Below are positions 6,277 through 13,877 of a stretch of 14,260 bases of DNA, piece by piece. The DNA is taken from NCBI GenBank assembly GCA_965370265.1, contig CBDUSL010000017.1, forward strand, positions 1 to 14,260, written 5' to 3'. The translations under genes were made by a program, and so were the position numbers. Position 1 is the stretch's first letter. Every line of letters begins with the position of its first letter. This DNA comes from CBDUSL01 sp965370265 (GTDB lineage: Bacteria > Patescibacteriota > Patescibacteriia > JAXHNJ01). The notes under the pieces are model-generated. The model saw only the letters and a list, made by a program, of their open reading frames with translations. It was not told the origin of the DNA and did no database searches.

Positions 6277-7060
6277 TGGTTTTCTGATCAATTACCTCTG
6301 GCTGTTCGGTTTTAATCGGATGTCGTTTAAAATAGATAAACTGCTGGACAATGGCAAAAAGTGTAGCCGCCACCCAGTAGAGAATCAAACCAGTAGGCAG
6401 GCGCATGCCAATGATAACAATCATGACCGGAAAAAGATAAGTCATGGTCTTTGAAGTTTGAGCGGCCATATTTTCGTCTTTAGCCCCAGGCATTCCTTTT
6501 GGCCCCTTTTTGGAAAGAAGCATTCGTGATTGCACAAACTGTAAGGCCCCCGATAAGAGTGCCAGGCCCCAGTTGCCTACATTGGTTAAACTAATAAACC
6601 CGAGAAAGGTTGTGTTGACTGTAGTGGCCGTAAAATAATCTTTTAGGGGTCCATAGAGATTATTCAGAGTGTCCTCGGCCAGGAGTCCGGTTTCCGCGTC
6701 GATAGCCAATCCGGCGTAAAAAACCCGGAAAAGAGCAAAAAGGATAGGCAGTTGAATAAGAAGAGGGAGACAGGAAGAAAAAGGATTTACCTTATTTTCT
6801 TTGTAGAATTTCATGAGCTGCCGGCCCATTTCTTCACGGTTATCTTTATACTTTTTCTTTATCTCATTGAGCTTGGGTTGTATTTCCTGAAGATTGCGCT
6901 GAGATTTAATAGAAGATAATGAGGGAATGTATAAAATACCCCTAATTACTACAGTCAAAAGGATAATAGCTACACCTAAGTCATGCCCAGGGATAACTTT
7001 ATACAAAAACATAAGGGCGTTAAGTAGGGGTTGAACTAAGGCTGTGTTAAATATTTCCAT
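6260..7060 (-). CDS. yidC: Membrane protein insertase YidC/Oxa1
   Basis: Inserts and folds inner-membrane proteins alone or with SecYEG. 266 residues, the short form without the large periplasmic domain of enterobacterial YidC and without a lipoprotein Cys. Membrane segments lie near 8-22, 28-47 (with Arg40 in VVIRGILY, the groove Arg), 93-116 (NPFSSCLPLLIQLPILFALF), 150-175 and 208-238 (LPTGLILYWVAATLFAIVQQ). The cytoplasmic hairpin loop (about 52-90, QPKLNEIKKKYKDN) is typical. The start ATG at 7060 lies five bases after the yidD stop. The PRC-barrel gene overlaps its last codons. It is part of the conserved rpmH-rnpA-yidD-yidC cluster next to the origin. Confidence 0.97.
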   Translation of the reverse strand: MEIFNTALVQPLLNALMFLYKVIPGHDLGVAIILLTVVIRGILYIPSLSSIKSQRNLQEIQPKLNEIKKKYKDNREEMGRQLMKFYKENKVNPFSSCLPLLIQLPILFALFRVFYAGLAIDAETGLLAEDTLNNLYGPLKDYFTATTVNTTFLGFISLTNVGNWGLALLSGALQFVQSRMLLSKKGPKGMPGAKDENMAAQTSKTMTYLFPVMIVIIGMRLPTGLILYWVAATLFAIVQQFIYFKRHPIKTEQPEVIDQKTNDASS

Positions 7061-7065
7061 AATTT

Positions 7066-7320
7066 TTAATCGACTGGATCGTATCCGCCCTTAGAAAAAG
7101 GGTGACAGCGAATAATACGCCAGATTCCTTTTAATAATCCTTTAATTATTCCGTATTTATAAACGGCTTGATAAGTATATTCGGAGCAAGTGGGCCGAAA
7201 GCGGCAATATCCGTACGGATGGAGAACTGATCTTGGCCCGTGGTCGGGAGAAAAAGTCCTTTGATACCACCTGATTCCTTTTAGAAGGACGGATTTTAGC
7301 CAATTAATTATGATATCCAT
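7066..7320 (-). CDS. yidD: Membrane protein insertion efficiency factor YidD
   Basis: 84 residues, the usual size. It has the family hallmarks [16 protein letters not shown] (about 37-52) and [16 protein letters not shown] (about 68-83), with the conserved Cys residues and the Gly-Gly-Tyr-Asp-Pro end. An N-terminal amphipathic stretch ([16 protein letters not shown]) is thought to anchor it to the inner face of the membrane, where it assists YidC. The start ATG at 7320 overlaps the rnpA stop by 13 bases, and yidC follows after five bases, so the three are co-translated. Confidence 0.97.
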   Translation of the reverse strand: MDIIINWLKSVLLKGIRWYQRTFSPDHGPRSVLHPYGYCRFRPTCSEYTYQAVYKYGIIKGLLKGIWRIIRCHPFSKGGYDPVD

Positions 7321-7652
7321 AATTTTGCCCTCTTAAAAGCTTGGATTAGCTCTTTTTTCTTTTCCGGCCATTCTTTATAAATAAAAGGCTTTTTTACCAC
7401 CAAAACATAATCGTTACTTCTATTTAAATTAGCGCTTATTTCTTTATAAAGTTCCGATAATTGCCGTCTTACTTTGTTTCTGTCGGTCGCTTTTTTACTG
7501 GTTTTAGCGGAAATCACGGTGGCAAAACGCGGATAACCCATATTATTACTTAAATACCTGATGTTGAACATGCGGGTAAAAAAATAAGTGCCTTGCTTGT
7601 AAATTTCCTTGAATCGCTTTTCGCCGTGAATTCTGTATTTTTTGGCTAACAT
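7308..7652 (-). CDS. rnpA: Ribonuclease P protein component
   Basis: Protein subunit of RNase P, which with the rnpB RNA removes the 5' leader of precursor tRNAs. 114 residues, strongly basic. The central helix [15 protein letters not shown] (about 55-69) is the RNR signature. The N-terminal [18 protein letters not shown] and the strand FNIRYL ... RFATVISAK before it fit the family. No Shine-Dalgarno is visible before the ATG at 7652; the gene begins 11 bases after the rpmH stop, so it probably relies on coupling. The 3' end overlaps yidD by 13 bases. Confidence 0.96.
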   Translation of the reverse strand: MLAKKYRIHGEKRFKEIYKQGTYFFTRMFNIRYLSNNMGYPRFATVISAKTSKKATDRNKVRRQLSELYKEISANLNRSNDYVLVVKKPFIYKEWPEKKKELIQAFKRAKLWIS

Positions 7653-7663
7653 AAAAAACCGTG

Positions 7664-7801
7664 TTAGACTGCTAACTTTTTTCTCCCTTTTCTACGGCGA
7701 TGAGTGATTGTTCTTTTTCCGCCAGGAGTTCTCTTGCGAGCCCGAAATCCATGAGATCTTTTTCTTTTTCTTTTCTTTGGTTGGTATGTTCTTTTTGGCA
7801 T
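7664..7801 (-). CDS. rpmH: 50S ribosomal protein L34
   Basis: 45 residues starting [19 protein letters not shown] and ending RKGRKKLAV. The pattern RTYQPxxRKRxxxHGFxxRxxTxGG ... RRxKGRxxL is diagnostic of L34, one of the smallest proteins of the large ribosomal subunit. It is the first gene of the minus-strand operon rpmH-rnpA-yidD-yidC-PRC and lies on the opposite strand from dnaA, the classical arrangement at bacterial origins. The promoter lies at 7823-7851, with a leader of about 15 bases and no clear Shine-Dalgarno. Confidence 0.97.
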   Translation of the reverse strand: MPKRTYQPKKRKRKRSHGFRARKRTPGGKRTITHRRRKGRKKLAV

Positions 7802-7822
7802 TTATTTAAAATTATATTCGTA

Positions 7823-7851
7823 AGTCTACCTAAAATTTAGCCTTTCGTCAA
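7823..7851 (-). promoter_or_regulatory. Probable promoter of the rpmH operon
   Basis: On the minus strand TTGACG (7851-7846, five of six), a 17-base spacer and TAGACT (7828-7823, four of six). The start point would be near 7816. A second possible -10, TATAAT, lies at 7816-7811 without a matching -35. Confidence 0.6.
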
Positions 7852-7892
7852 ACTAAAATTTATTAAAAGGGAATAAAGAAAGTTTCCCCAAT

Positions 7893-7901
7893 TAATCCAC
7901 A
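7893..7901 (+). promoter_or_regulatory. Possible DnaA box upstream of dnaA
   Basis: TAATCCACA matches the DnaA box TTATCCACA at eight of nine positions. It lies in the 190-base AT-rich gap between rpmH and dnaA, 51 bases before the dnaA -10 element. It could serve autoregulation of dnaA or be part of the origin. A single degenerate box is weak evidence. Confidence 0.4.
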
Positions 7902-7951
7902 ATTTGTTAACACTTTACCTTATTTTAGGTATTTTTTATAGCTAAAATTTG

Positions 7952-7960
7952 TGGTATATT
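7952..7960 (+). promoter_or_regulatory. Extended -10 promoter element of dnaA
   Basis: TGGTATATT fits TGnTATAAT with one mismatch; the -35 region is only a T tract. Transcription would start near 7967, about 25 bases before the dnaA ATG. The leader shows no Shine-Dalgarno. Confidence 0.5.
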
Positions 7961-7991
7961 GAGACATAGCTGTATTTAATTTTTTTATATT

Positions 7992-9362
7992 ATGAATAAA
8001 GAGGAATTATGGCAAGCCACTCTTGGCGAGCTTGAGTTATTAATCAGCAAGGCCAACTTTACCACTTGGTTCAAGAATACTTTTATTTCTCATTACACTA
8101 ATGACAAGGTGACTATTGGCGTCCCTAATGCTTTTACCAAGACTTGGCTGGAAAATAAATATCATGATTCAATCCTCAAGGCCTTAAAGAATATCACCAG
8201 TGATAAAGTTAGTGAGATAGATTACCAAGTAGAAACCAAAAAGTCATCCCCAATAAAAGAAGAAATTAAAAATAATGAAGGAAATCAGCAAAAAAGCCCG
8301 GAAGATAAAGAAATTCAGAAAGAAGAATACCACATTAATAAATTTAATTTAAACCCCCGTTACACTTTCGAGAATTTTATTGTCGGTAAAGGAAATGAAT
8401 TGGCCCACGCCGCCTGCTCGGCTGTGGCCGAGAAGCCCGGATTAGTTTATAATCCGCTTTTTCTTTATGGGGGCGTTGGCTTAGGCAAAACTCATCTTAT
8501 GCAAGCCATTGGTAATTACATTATTGAAAATTTTCCGAAAAAAAAGGTTATTTATGTCACCTGTGAAAAATTTACCAACGAATTTATCCAAAATATCTCC
8601 CAGGGAAGCGCCAATGATTTTAAAAATACCTATCGCTCAGTTGATATTCTTCTGATTGACGACATCCAGTTCCTTGCCAACAAAGAGAGAACCCAGGAGG
8701 AATTTTTTCACACTTTCAACACCCTGCACCAAGCCAATAAACAAATAGTGGTCAGCTCAGACCGGCCGCCAAAATCTATTCCGGCCCTTGAGCATAGATT
8801 AGTTTCCCGCTTTGAATGGGGAATGATCGCCGATATCAGCCAGCCTGATTTGGAAACAAGAATCGCCATTCTGGAAAATAAGTGTAAGCAAAAAAACTAC
8901 AGTCTTTCAGCAGAAATATTAAACTATACCGCCGCCAATATTCAAAGTAATATCAGAGAATTAGAAGGAGCCCTAAACAGAATAATCGCTTTCCACCAGC
9001 TTAATAATTCAGAACCCACCCTTGATTCAGCTAAAAAGCTTCTTTCTTCAATAAAGGCCAAGCCACAAAAAGGCGGACTTACCAATAAACAGGTTATCAA
9101 CGCCGTGGCCAGTTTTTATGACATTACTCTTGACAACCTTGTCGGTAAAAGCCGAAAAAGAGAGCTGGTTTACCCCCGCCAGATAGCCATGTTTCTCCTG
9201 CGGGAAGAGTTGAAAAGTTCATTTCCCAATATTGGACAAGAACTTGGGGGGAGAGACCACACCACCGCCATGCATGCCTGCACCAAAATCACAAAAGAAA
9301 TCGAAAGCAACGATAAAATCAAACAAGATATCGTACTCATTAAGCAACGTTTGTACACTTAA
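7992..9362 (+). CDS. dnaA: Chromosomal replication initiator protein DnaA
   Basis: Binds DnaA boxes at the origin, forms an ATP-dependent filament and opens the duplex. 456 residues with all four domains: domain I (about 1-75, LWQATLGELELLISKANFTTWF), a charged linker (about 80-115), the AAA+ domain with Walker A GGVGLGKT (160-167), Walker B LLIDDIQF (220-227), sensor I SSD (255-257) and the box VII Arg region (EHRLVSRFEWG), and DNA-binding domain IV ending in the signature GGRDHTTAMHACTKI (419-433), which reads bases of the box. No key residue is missing. ATG 7992 is the only sensible start because upstream DNA is AT-rich spacer. dnaN and dciA follow on the same strand. Confidence 0.98.
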   Translation: MNKEELWQATLGELELLISKANFTTWFKNTFISHYTNDKVTIGVPNAFTKTWLENKYHDSILKALKNITSDKVSEIDYQVETKKSSPIKEEIKNNEGNQQKSPEDKEIQKEEYHINKFNLNPRYTFENFIVGKGNELAHAACSAVAEKPGLVYNPLFLYGGVGLGKTHLMQAIGNYIIENFPKKKVIYVTCEKFTNEFIQNISQGSANDFKNTYRSVDILLIDDIQFLANKERTQEEFFHTFNTLHQANKQIVVSSDRPPKSIPALEHRLVSRFEWGMIADISQPDLETRIAILENKCKQKNYSLSAEILNYTAANIQSNIRELEGALNRIIAFHQLNNSEPTLDSAKKLLSSIKAKPQKGGLTNKQVINAVASFYDITLDNLVGKSRKRELVYPRQIAMFLLREELKSSFPNIGQELGGRDHTTAMHACTKITKEIESNDKIKQDIVLIKQRLYT

Positions 9363-9625
9363 TAACTTAGGGATAAGTCTGTCAATAATTATGGGGTAAA
9401 ATGTTGATAAAATATATTTTTTTTCTACAAGGTAAATTTATCCTCACAATTACCACAACCGCTTTCACAATTTAATAACATTTTATCAAGAAGTATAAAA
9501 AATAAAATATCCATCTCCCAGCATTACTTATTAAGTATTCCGCCTTTAAAAAATATTATCCACTTATCCACCTCTATTATTAAGATGATTATTAATTAGA
9601 TAAATATATAAAGGATTATAATTAT
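9363..9625. other. Probable chromosomal replication origin (oriC) between dnaA and dnaN
   Basis: A 263-base non-coding AT-rich gap with a cluster of near-consensus DnaA boxes: TTATCAACA (minus strand, 9410-9402), TTATCCTCA (9438-9446), a weak TTATCAAGA (9483-9491), and the tandem pair at 9556-9572. Each of the first two differs from TTATCCACA at one position. The DNA between the tandem pair and dnaN (9583-9612) is almost pure A/T and suits an unwinding element. Genes diverge from this region on both sides. The position matches origins in Firmicutes and many other bacteria. No experimental or skew evidence is available here. Confidence 0.75.
9556..9582 (+). promoter_or_regulatory. Tandem DnaA boxes plus DnaA-trio-like triplets
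   Basis: TTATCCAC occurs twice without a gap (9556-9563, 9564-9571); each is eight of nine to the DnaA box. One base after the second nine-base box come the triplets CTA TTA TTA (9574-9582), whose complement reads 3'-GAT AAT AAT-5', fitting the DnaA-trio consensus 3'-(G/A)A(T/A)-5' known from Bacillus subtilis. This is the order box, trio, AT-rich DNA expected of a basal unwinding module. Confidence 0.65.
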
Positions 9626-10720
9626 ATGAAATTTTCCTGCACTCAAGAAAATTTAAGTCGGGCATTAAATATCGTTAGTCATGTCGCCAGTAAAAATGTT
9701 AGTCTTCCTATTTTAAATAATGTTTTAATTACCACAGAAAACGGGATTATAAAATTAACCACTACTAATTTAGAAATTGGTATAAATTGCCAAGTGAGAG
9801 GAAAAATTGAAAAAGAAGGAAAAATTACGGTTCAGGCAAAATTACTATCTGATTATATTAATTCTTTACCCAATGAAAGAATAGATCTTGAGGTTGAAGG
9901 CGATAACCTTAAAATAAAATGCGGCAAGGCCCAAACAACCGTGAAAGGCTCTTCAACCGAAGAATTCCCCCTTATTCCTAAAGTAGAAAAAAATAATAGT
10001 TTCCAGCTCAAGGTAAATAATTTTAAGAAAGCTATTACCCAGGTTATTTACGCGGCTGCCACCGACGAATCAAGGCCCGAAATTAGCGGAGCTTTTCTAA
10101 AAGGCGGTGATAAGGAAATAATCTTAGCGGCTACTGACAGTTATCGTTTGGCTGAAAAAAAAGTAAAAACCGAAAAGGGCAATGAGGGAGAAGGGGTTAT
10201 AGTGCCGGCTAGAACTTTAATGGAGCTTAACCGTATTTTAACTGATGATATCGAAAGTATTAATTTTTTTATCAATGAAAACCAAATTCTTTTTGTTTTT
10301 GATGGAATTGAGATGGTTTCCCGTTTAATCGAAGGCCAATATCCCGAGTATCAACAAATAATTCCCAGTGAGGGTAAAACTAAGGTGGAGCTGAATACCC
10401 AGGAATTTATAAAAATGGTCAAAACAACCAGCCTTTTTTGTAAAGCAGGTATAAACGACATCAGCCTGGAGGTTAAAGGGGACAAAATTATTGTTTCGGC
10501 TTCAAATTCCCAACTGGGAGAAAATATTTCCAGCTTGGATGTTAAAGTTGAAGGCGAGGATAATAACATTGTTTTTAATTATCGTTATCTTCTTGACGGG
10601 CTTTCCAGCATAGATACAGAGGATTTGATTCTTGAACTGACGGACAATACAAGTCCCGGGTTAATAAAGCCAAAAGGTCTCGATGATTATATTTACATTA
10701 TAATGCCTATTAGGCAGTAA
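9626..10720 (+). CDS. dnaN: DNA polymerase III beta subunit (sliding clamp)
   Basis: Ring-forming clamp that tethers DNA polymerase III and other enzymes to DNA. 364 residues, the usual length, in three clamp domains of about 120 residues. Marks include the start MKFSCTQENLSRALNIVSHV, VSLPILNNVLI (about 25-35), the centre (AATDESRPEISGAFL, AATDSYRLAEKK, PARTLMELNRIL) and the end YIYIIMPIRQ, equivalent to the conserved MPxR end by the partner-binding pocket. AAAGGA at 9610-9615 lies ten bases before the ATG and may be the ribosome binding site. The upstream gap carries the likely origin. The dciA-like gene starts four bases after its stop codon, so the two are one transcript. Confidence 0.98.
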   Translation: MKFSCTQENLSRALNIVSHVASKNVSLPILNNVLITTENGIIKLTTTNLEIGINCQVRGKIEKEGKITVQAKLLSDYINSLPNERIDLEVEGDNLKIKCGKAQTTVKGSSTEEFPLIPKVEKNNSFQLKVNNFKKAITQVIYAAATDESRPEISGAFLKGGDKEIILAATDSYRLAEKKVKTEKGNEGEGVIVPARTLMELNRILTDDIESINFFINENQILFVFDGIEMVSRLIEGQYPEYQQIIPSEGKTKVELNTQEFIKMVKTTSLFCKAGINDISLEVKGDKIIVSASNSQLGENISSLDVKVEGEDNNIVFNYRYLLDGLSSIDTEDLILELTDNTSPGLIKPKGLDDYIYIIMPIRQ

Positions 10721-10724
10721 ATAT

Positions 10725-11018
10725 ATGCTAAAGTCTATCGGAGACTTGGTGGAAGGGTCGGTTAAGAGGCAAGGAATAGAAAATCAGGTTCAGGCCAGTC
10801 AGGTAATAGAAGAATTCCATAAGACAATTGTAGAGAAATTTGGTAAAAGGATATTGAGTCAGGTTCAGGCAAAATCATTAAAGAACCAGGTTCTGAATAT
10901 AGCCACTCTTAGCTCAGTTGTTACTAGTGAGTTGAGGATGCATGAAGAAGAAATTTTAGAAAGAATAAATAATAAATACAAAAAAACCCTGGTTAATAAA
11001 CTAAGGTTTTTTATCTGA
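10725..11018 (+). CDS. dciA: DUF721/DciA-like protein, probable replicative helicase loader or partner
   Basis: 97 residues. Residues about 48-97 follow the DUF721 pattern: a basic AKSLKNQVLNIATLSSVVTS, then ELRMHEEEILERINNKY and the closing strand NKLRFF, equivalent to the family's 'L.V.v.ssawaqELr..k.eiLe.iN ... v..irfr'. The aromatic residue common after the serine pair is missing. The N-terminal half (SIGDLVEGSVKRQGIENQVQASQVIEEF) fits the family's first helices. DciA proteins bind the DnaB helicase and help load it at the origin; genes of this family often sit in the dnaA-dnaN-recF cluster. Here it follows dnaN by four bases with no recF. The ending TGA and the last codons overlap a terminator. 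Family call fairly sure; loader role inferred. Confidence 0.8.
   Translation: MLKSIGDLVEGSVKRQGIENQVQASQVIEEFHKTIVEKFGKRILSQVQAKSLKNQVLNIATLSSVVTSELRMHEEEILERINNKYKKTLVNKLRFFI
10981..11012. terminator. Bidirectional terminator inside the 3' end of dciA
   Basis: AAAAAACC (10981-10988) pairs with GGTTTTTT (11005-11012) around a 16-base loop. T runs exist on both strands, so it can end dnaN-dciA (+) and the convergent penicillin-binding protein gene (stop at 11025). It lies wholly within the last dciA codons. Confidence 0.7.
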
Positions 11019-11024
11019 ACTAAA

Positions 11025-13877
11025 CTAAGAGCCGACCACAACAGTAAGAAAGTCCGAACTGGTTTGCTCTTCTTTTTTATTGATGATTGTAACAAAAATT
11101 TTATAAGTATCTTCCTTGTCTTCCTCCCAGGTGAAATTAAGGCTGGGATCAGAGGGATTATTTTTTTTGCTAATTATTGTTTTTTCTCCGTCACTGTTTT
11201 GTTTAGAAAGAGTAACACTTTCGATTCCTTCTGGGTCATATGCAAAAACTTGCACGGTTAAAGGAAAGCTTGTAAGTTCGTAGCTTGAATTTTGGTTAGG
11301 CGAAATAAAATAGAGGGAACTTGTGGTTTGGCTGAGATTAATATTAATTGTTATTTTGGCCTGACTAGTGTTGCCGATTTCATCAGTCACTTGGGCCGTA
11401 ACATCATGGTAGCCTTTTGAGAGACCAGAGAGATTATGACTATAGGAAAAGGGATATTTTTTTGTTACCCCGATTGAAACGTCATCAATAAAATATTCCA
11501 CATTATCGATTTCATTCGTACCTGAAGCGCTAACTTTGAAAGTAATTGACGGGTTTGTGACCGTGTCATTATTTTTAGGGGTCCCAAAAGATATTTCAGG
11601 CAAATTTTCTTCTGCTCTCAGATCACAATCTTCCATTATTGGGGACTCGGTAAGGTAGCTGTTTTCCCGGGCCCAATTTTTTACGGCTTCTTCCCAATTT
11701 CCATACTGTGGGTTTGATTCCGGGGTGGAGGGGTAATCTCCCTGAGGATAGTCTCTGACCACGTAATGAAGAATATTATGAACGGCTTTAACCGTTTTTT
11801 CTTCCACAAATTCTTCCGGCCAGTCCTCCAGGCAGGAGGCGGGGATTTGATTGCCGGTAACCGAATCCACCTTGATTGGCATATCTCCCTCTAATGCTCC
11901 GTTGAGGATCGCCTTATCTGTATCAATAGCTCTAAAATCTCTAAAATATTCCACCTTTTCTCCTTCAAGAGCTCTTTTCATAAACCCATTCCAGATAGGG
12001 GCCGCTAAAACCAGGCCGGCTGCCCCTCTCGACATTTCCGTGTTATCATTATTGCCCACCCAAACACCGGCGGCTAGAGAAGGAGTGTAACCTAGTGTCC
12101 AGGCATCCCGGTAATCGTTAGTAGTGCCGGTTTTTGCGGCCACTGGCCGGCCTCCCAGACTAAGCACGGTGTAGCCCCAAAAACTTGAACGGGTGCTGTT
12201 GTCCGAAAGGACTTTATTAATTTGTCTGGCGATTTCCACGTTAATTACGTTTTTAGGCTTTGGCTCACTTCGTTTTTCCAAGACCTTGCCTTTATTATCT
12301 TCAATCCGAAGGATGGGGCTATAAGCCACTCTTTCCCCTTCGTTTGCTAAGGTGGAAAAAGCGGAAACATGCTCTATTAATTTTACTTCTCCTCCCCCAA
12401 GAACCAGGGAAAGACCGAAACGGCTGCGGTCAGAAAAAGTGGTGTAGCCCAGATTTTCAGCCAGATCCAAAACATTTTCTACCCCGGTTAAGTAGAGGGT
12501 TTTAACAGCCGGGATATTTAGGGAAGCCTGAAGAGCTTGGCGCATAGTAACCGGGCCGTGTTCTGTCAGGTCGTAATTTTTTGGAGTATAATTTTTAGTG
12601 TCGGTTTTAAAGGTTGTAACCAGGTCGAAGAGAATGGTTTCTGGAGTATAGCCAGTTTCGAAGGCCTTGGTATAGACAATGGGCTTAAAAGAGGAGCCTG
12701 GCTGCCTGACTCTGGTGGTGACATTGACATTACCGTCAATAGTTTCGTCAAAATAATCTTTTGAACCGACCATAGCCAATATTTCGCCGGTTTTTACGTC
12801 CAGGGCAATCATTGCCGCATTTGAGCCGCCGTATTTTTCAATCTTGCCGATTCCTTTTTCTATTTCTTCCTCAGCAATTTTTTGCTTCTCATAATCCAGG
12901 GTGGTAACTACTTTTAATCCTCCTTGTTCAACCTCCCTTTCGCCGTATTTTTTTACCAGCATTTCCCGGACATACATAACAAAATGAGGGGCCAGCATAT
13001 TTTCCTGGCGGGGTCTGATTTTGGAAAGAATGTCGATTTGCTGAGCAGCCTCGGCCTCTTCTTCGGTGATATATTCCTGGTCTGCCATAAGATTTATAGT
13101 AAGCTGCTGGCGAGCCACTAATTCATCAGTATGAGTGCCATAGGGAGAATAATAGGTGGTGGCCTGAGTCATGGCCGCCAGGAGAGCCCCTTCCTCAATC
13201 GATAAATCCTTGGCGTTTTTGCCAAAATAGCTCTGGGCCGCCGCCTCAATGCCATAATAGCTTGAACCATATGGGATTTCATTAAAATACATTTTTAGAA
13301 TTTCTTCTTTCGAAAATTTACGTTCAATCTGATAAGCCAAAACAAGCTCTTTTATTTTTCTAGTCCAGCTTTTTTCCGTGGTTAAAATCGCATTTTTTAC
13401 AAACTGTTGAGTGATAGTTGAAGCACCCTGGGCTTTTCTTCTTTGAATAATATCAATATAAATAGATTTAAAAATACGGAGCAGAGAGAAGCCCTGGTGT
13501 TCGTAAAAGTTTTTGTCTTCCAGGGCGATATGAGCCCAAAGGGCATAATCGGAAATTTCATCCAAATTAACCATGGTTCTTTTTTCCTCCCCGTGCACTT
13601 CGTAGAGAATGGTTTTTTCGTCACGAGCGTAAATCTTTGTGCTTTCAGCGATTGCTCTCTCGATTAATTTGTCAGGACTAGGCAGGTCGCGGGAAAACCA
13701 GGCAAAAACAGCCAGCATGGAAAGACCGCCAAAAATAATCATAATAGACAAAATTGGAAGCCATATAGTCTTTAAATGCTCAAACCACTGCTTCCTTTTT
13801 TTTCTTTTTCTAATATTGGTTCCCTGTTTCCAGGAGGTATCAAAACGCTTTTTTGGTTTTAATTGAGGAATCGGCAT
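11025..13877 (-). CDS. Class A penicillin-binding protein (PBP1A type) with C-terminal Ig-like domains
   Basis: Bifunctional peptidoglycan glycosyltransferase and DD-transpeptidase. 950 residues: a basic cytoplasmic tail (1-35), one membrane anchor (about 37-60), a GT51 domain with the catalytic Glu120 in ALEDKNFYEHQGF, GASTITQQFVKN (151-162) and the IERKFSKEEILKMYFNEIPYG block, then the transpeptidase domain with SSFK (active Ser395), SLN (452-454) and KTGT (582-585). All catalytic motifs are intact. After about residue 755 come two beta-rich Ig-like domains (about 758-848 and 854-948; DNVEYFIDDVSIG, IESVTLSK), an extension absent from classical PBP1A and likely outside the membrane. The start ATG at 13877 shares one base with the upstream kinase stop (TAATG), so it is translationally coupled. 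The gene is convergent with dciA. Confidence 0.96.
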   Translation of the reverse strand: MPIPQLKPKKRFDTSWKQGTNIRKRKKRKQWFEHLKTIWLPILSIMIIFGGLSMLAVFAWFSRDLPSPDKLIERAIAESTKIYARDEKTILYEVHGEEKRTMVNLDEISDYALWAHIALEDKNFYEHQGFSLLRIFKSIYIDIIQRRKAQGASTITQQFVKNAILTTEKSWTRKIKELVLAYQIERKFSKEEILKMYFNEIPYGSSYYGIEAAAQSYFGKNAKDLSIEEGALLAAMTQATTYYSPYGTHTDELVARQQLTINLMADQEYITEEEAEAAQQIDILSKIRPRQENMLAPHFVMYVREMLVKKYGEREVEQGGLKVVTTLDYEKQKIAEEEIEKGIGKIEKYGGSNAAMIALDVKTGEILAMVGSKDYFDETIDGNVNVTTRVRQPGSSFKPIVYTKAFETGYTPETILFDLVTTFKTDTKNYTPKNYDLTEHGPVTMRQALQASLNIPAVKTLYLTGVENVLDLAENLGYTTFSDRSRFGLSLVLGGGEVKLIEHVSAFSTLANEGERVAYSPILRIEDNKGKVLEKRSEPKPKNVINVEIARQINKVLSDNSTRSSFWGYTVLSLGGRPVAAKTGTTNDYRDAWTLGYTPSLAAGVWVGNNDNTEMSRGAAGLVLAAPIWNGFMKRALEGEKVEYFRDFRAIDTDKAILNGALEGDMPIKVDSVTGNQIPASCLEDWPEEFVEEKTVKAVHNILHYVVRDYPQGDYPSTPESNPQYGNWEEAVKNWARENSYLTESPIMEDCDLRAEENLPEISFGTPKNNDTVTNPSITFKVSASGTNEIDNVEYFIDDVSIGVTKKYPFSYSHNLSGLSKGYHDVTAQVTDEIGNTSQAKITININLSQTTSSLYFISPNQNSSYELTSFPLTVQVFAYDPEGIESVTLSKQNSDGEKTIISKKNNPSDPSLNFTWEEDKEDTYKIFVTIINKKEEQTSSDFLTVVVGS

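Noticed and set aside
11016..11018. Recoded TGA (glycine or tryptophan)
   Set aside because: TGA ends the DciA-like frame at the family's natural end, and no conserved protein here is interrupted by TGA.
11822..11846. Small cctcc/ggagg hairpin in the penicillin-binding protein gene as a second copy of the valS palindrome
   Set aside because: The stem is only five pairs and the flanks do not match the valS element; chance is enough.
12260..12764. Plus-strand open frames opposite the penicillin-binding protein gene
   Set aside because: Antisense shadows over conserved transpeptidase sequence with no start signals.
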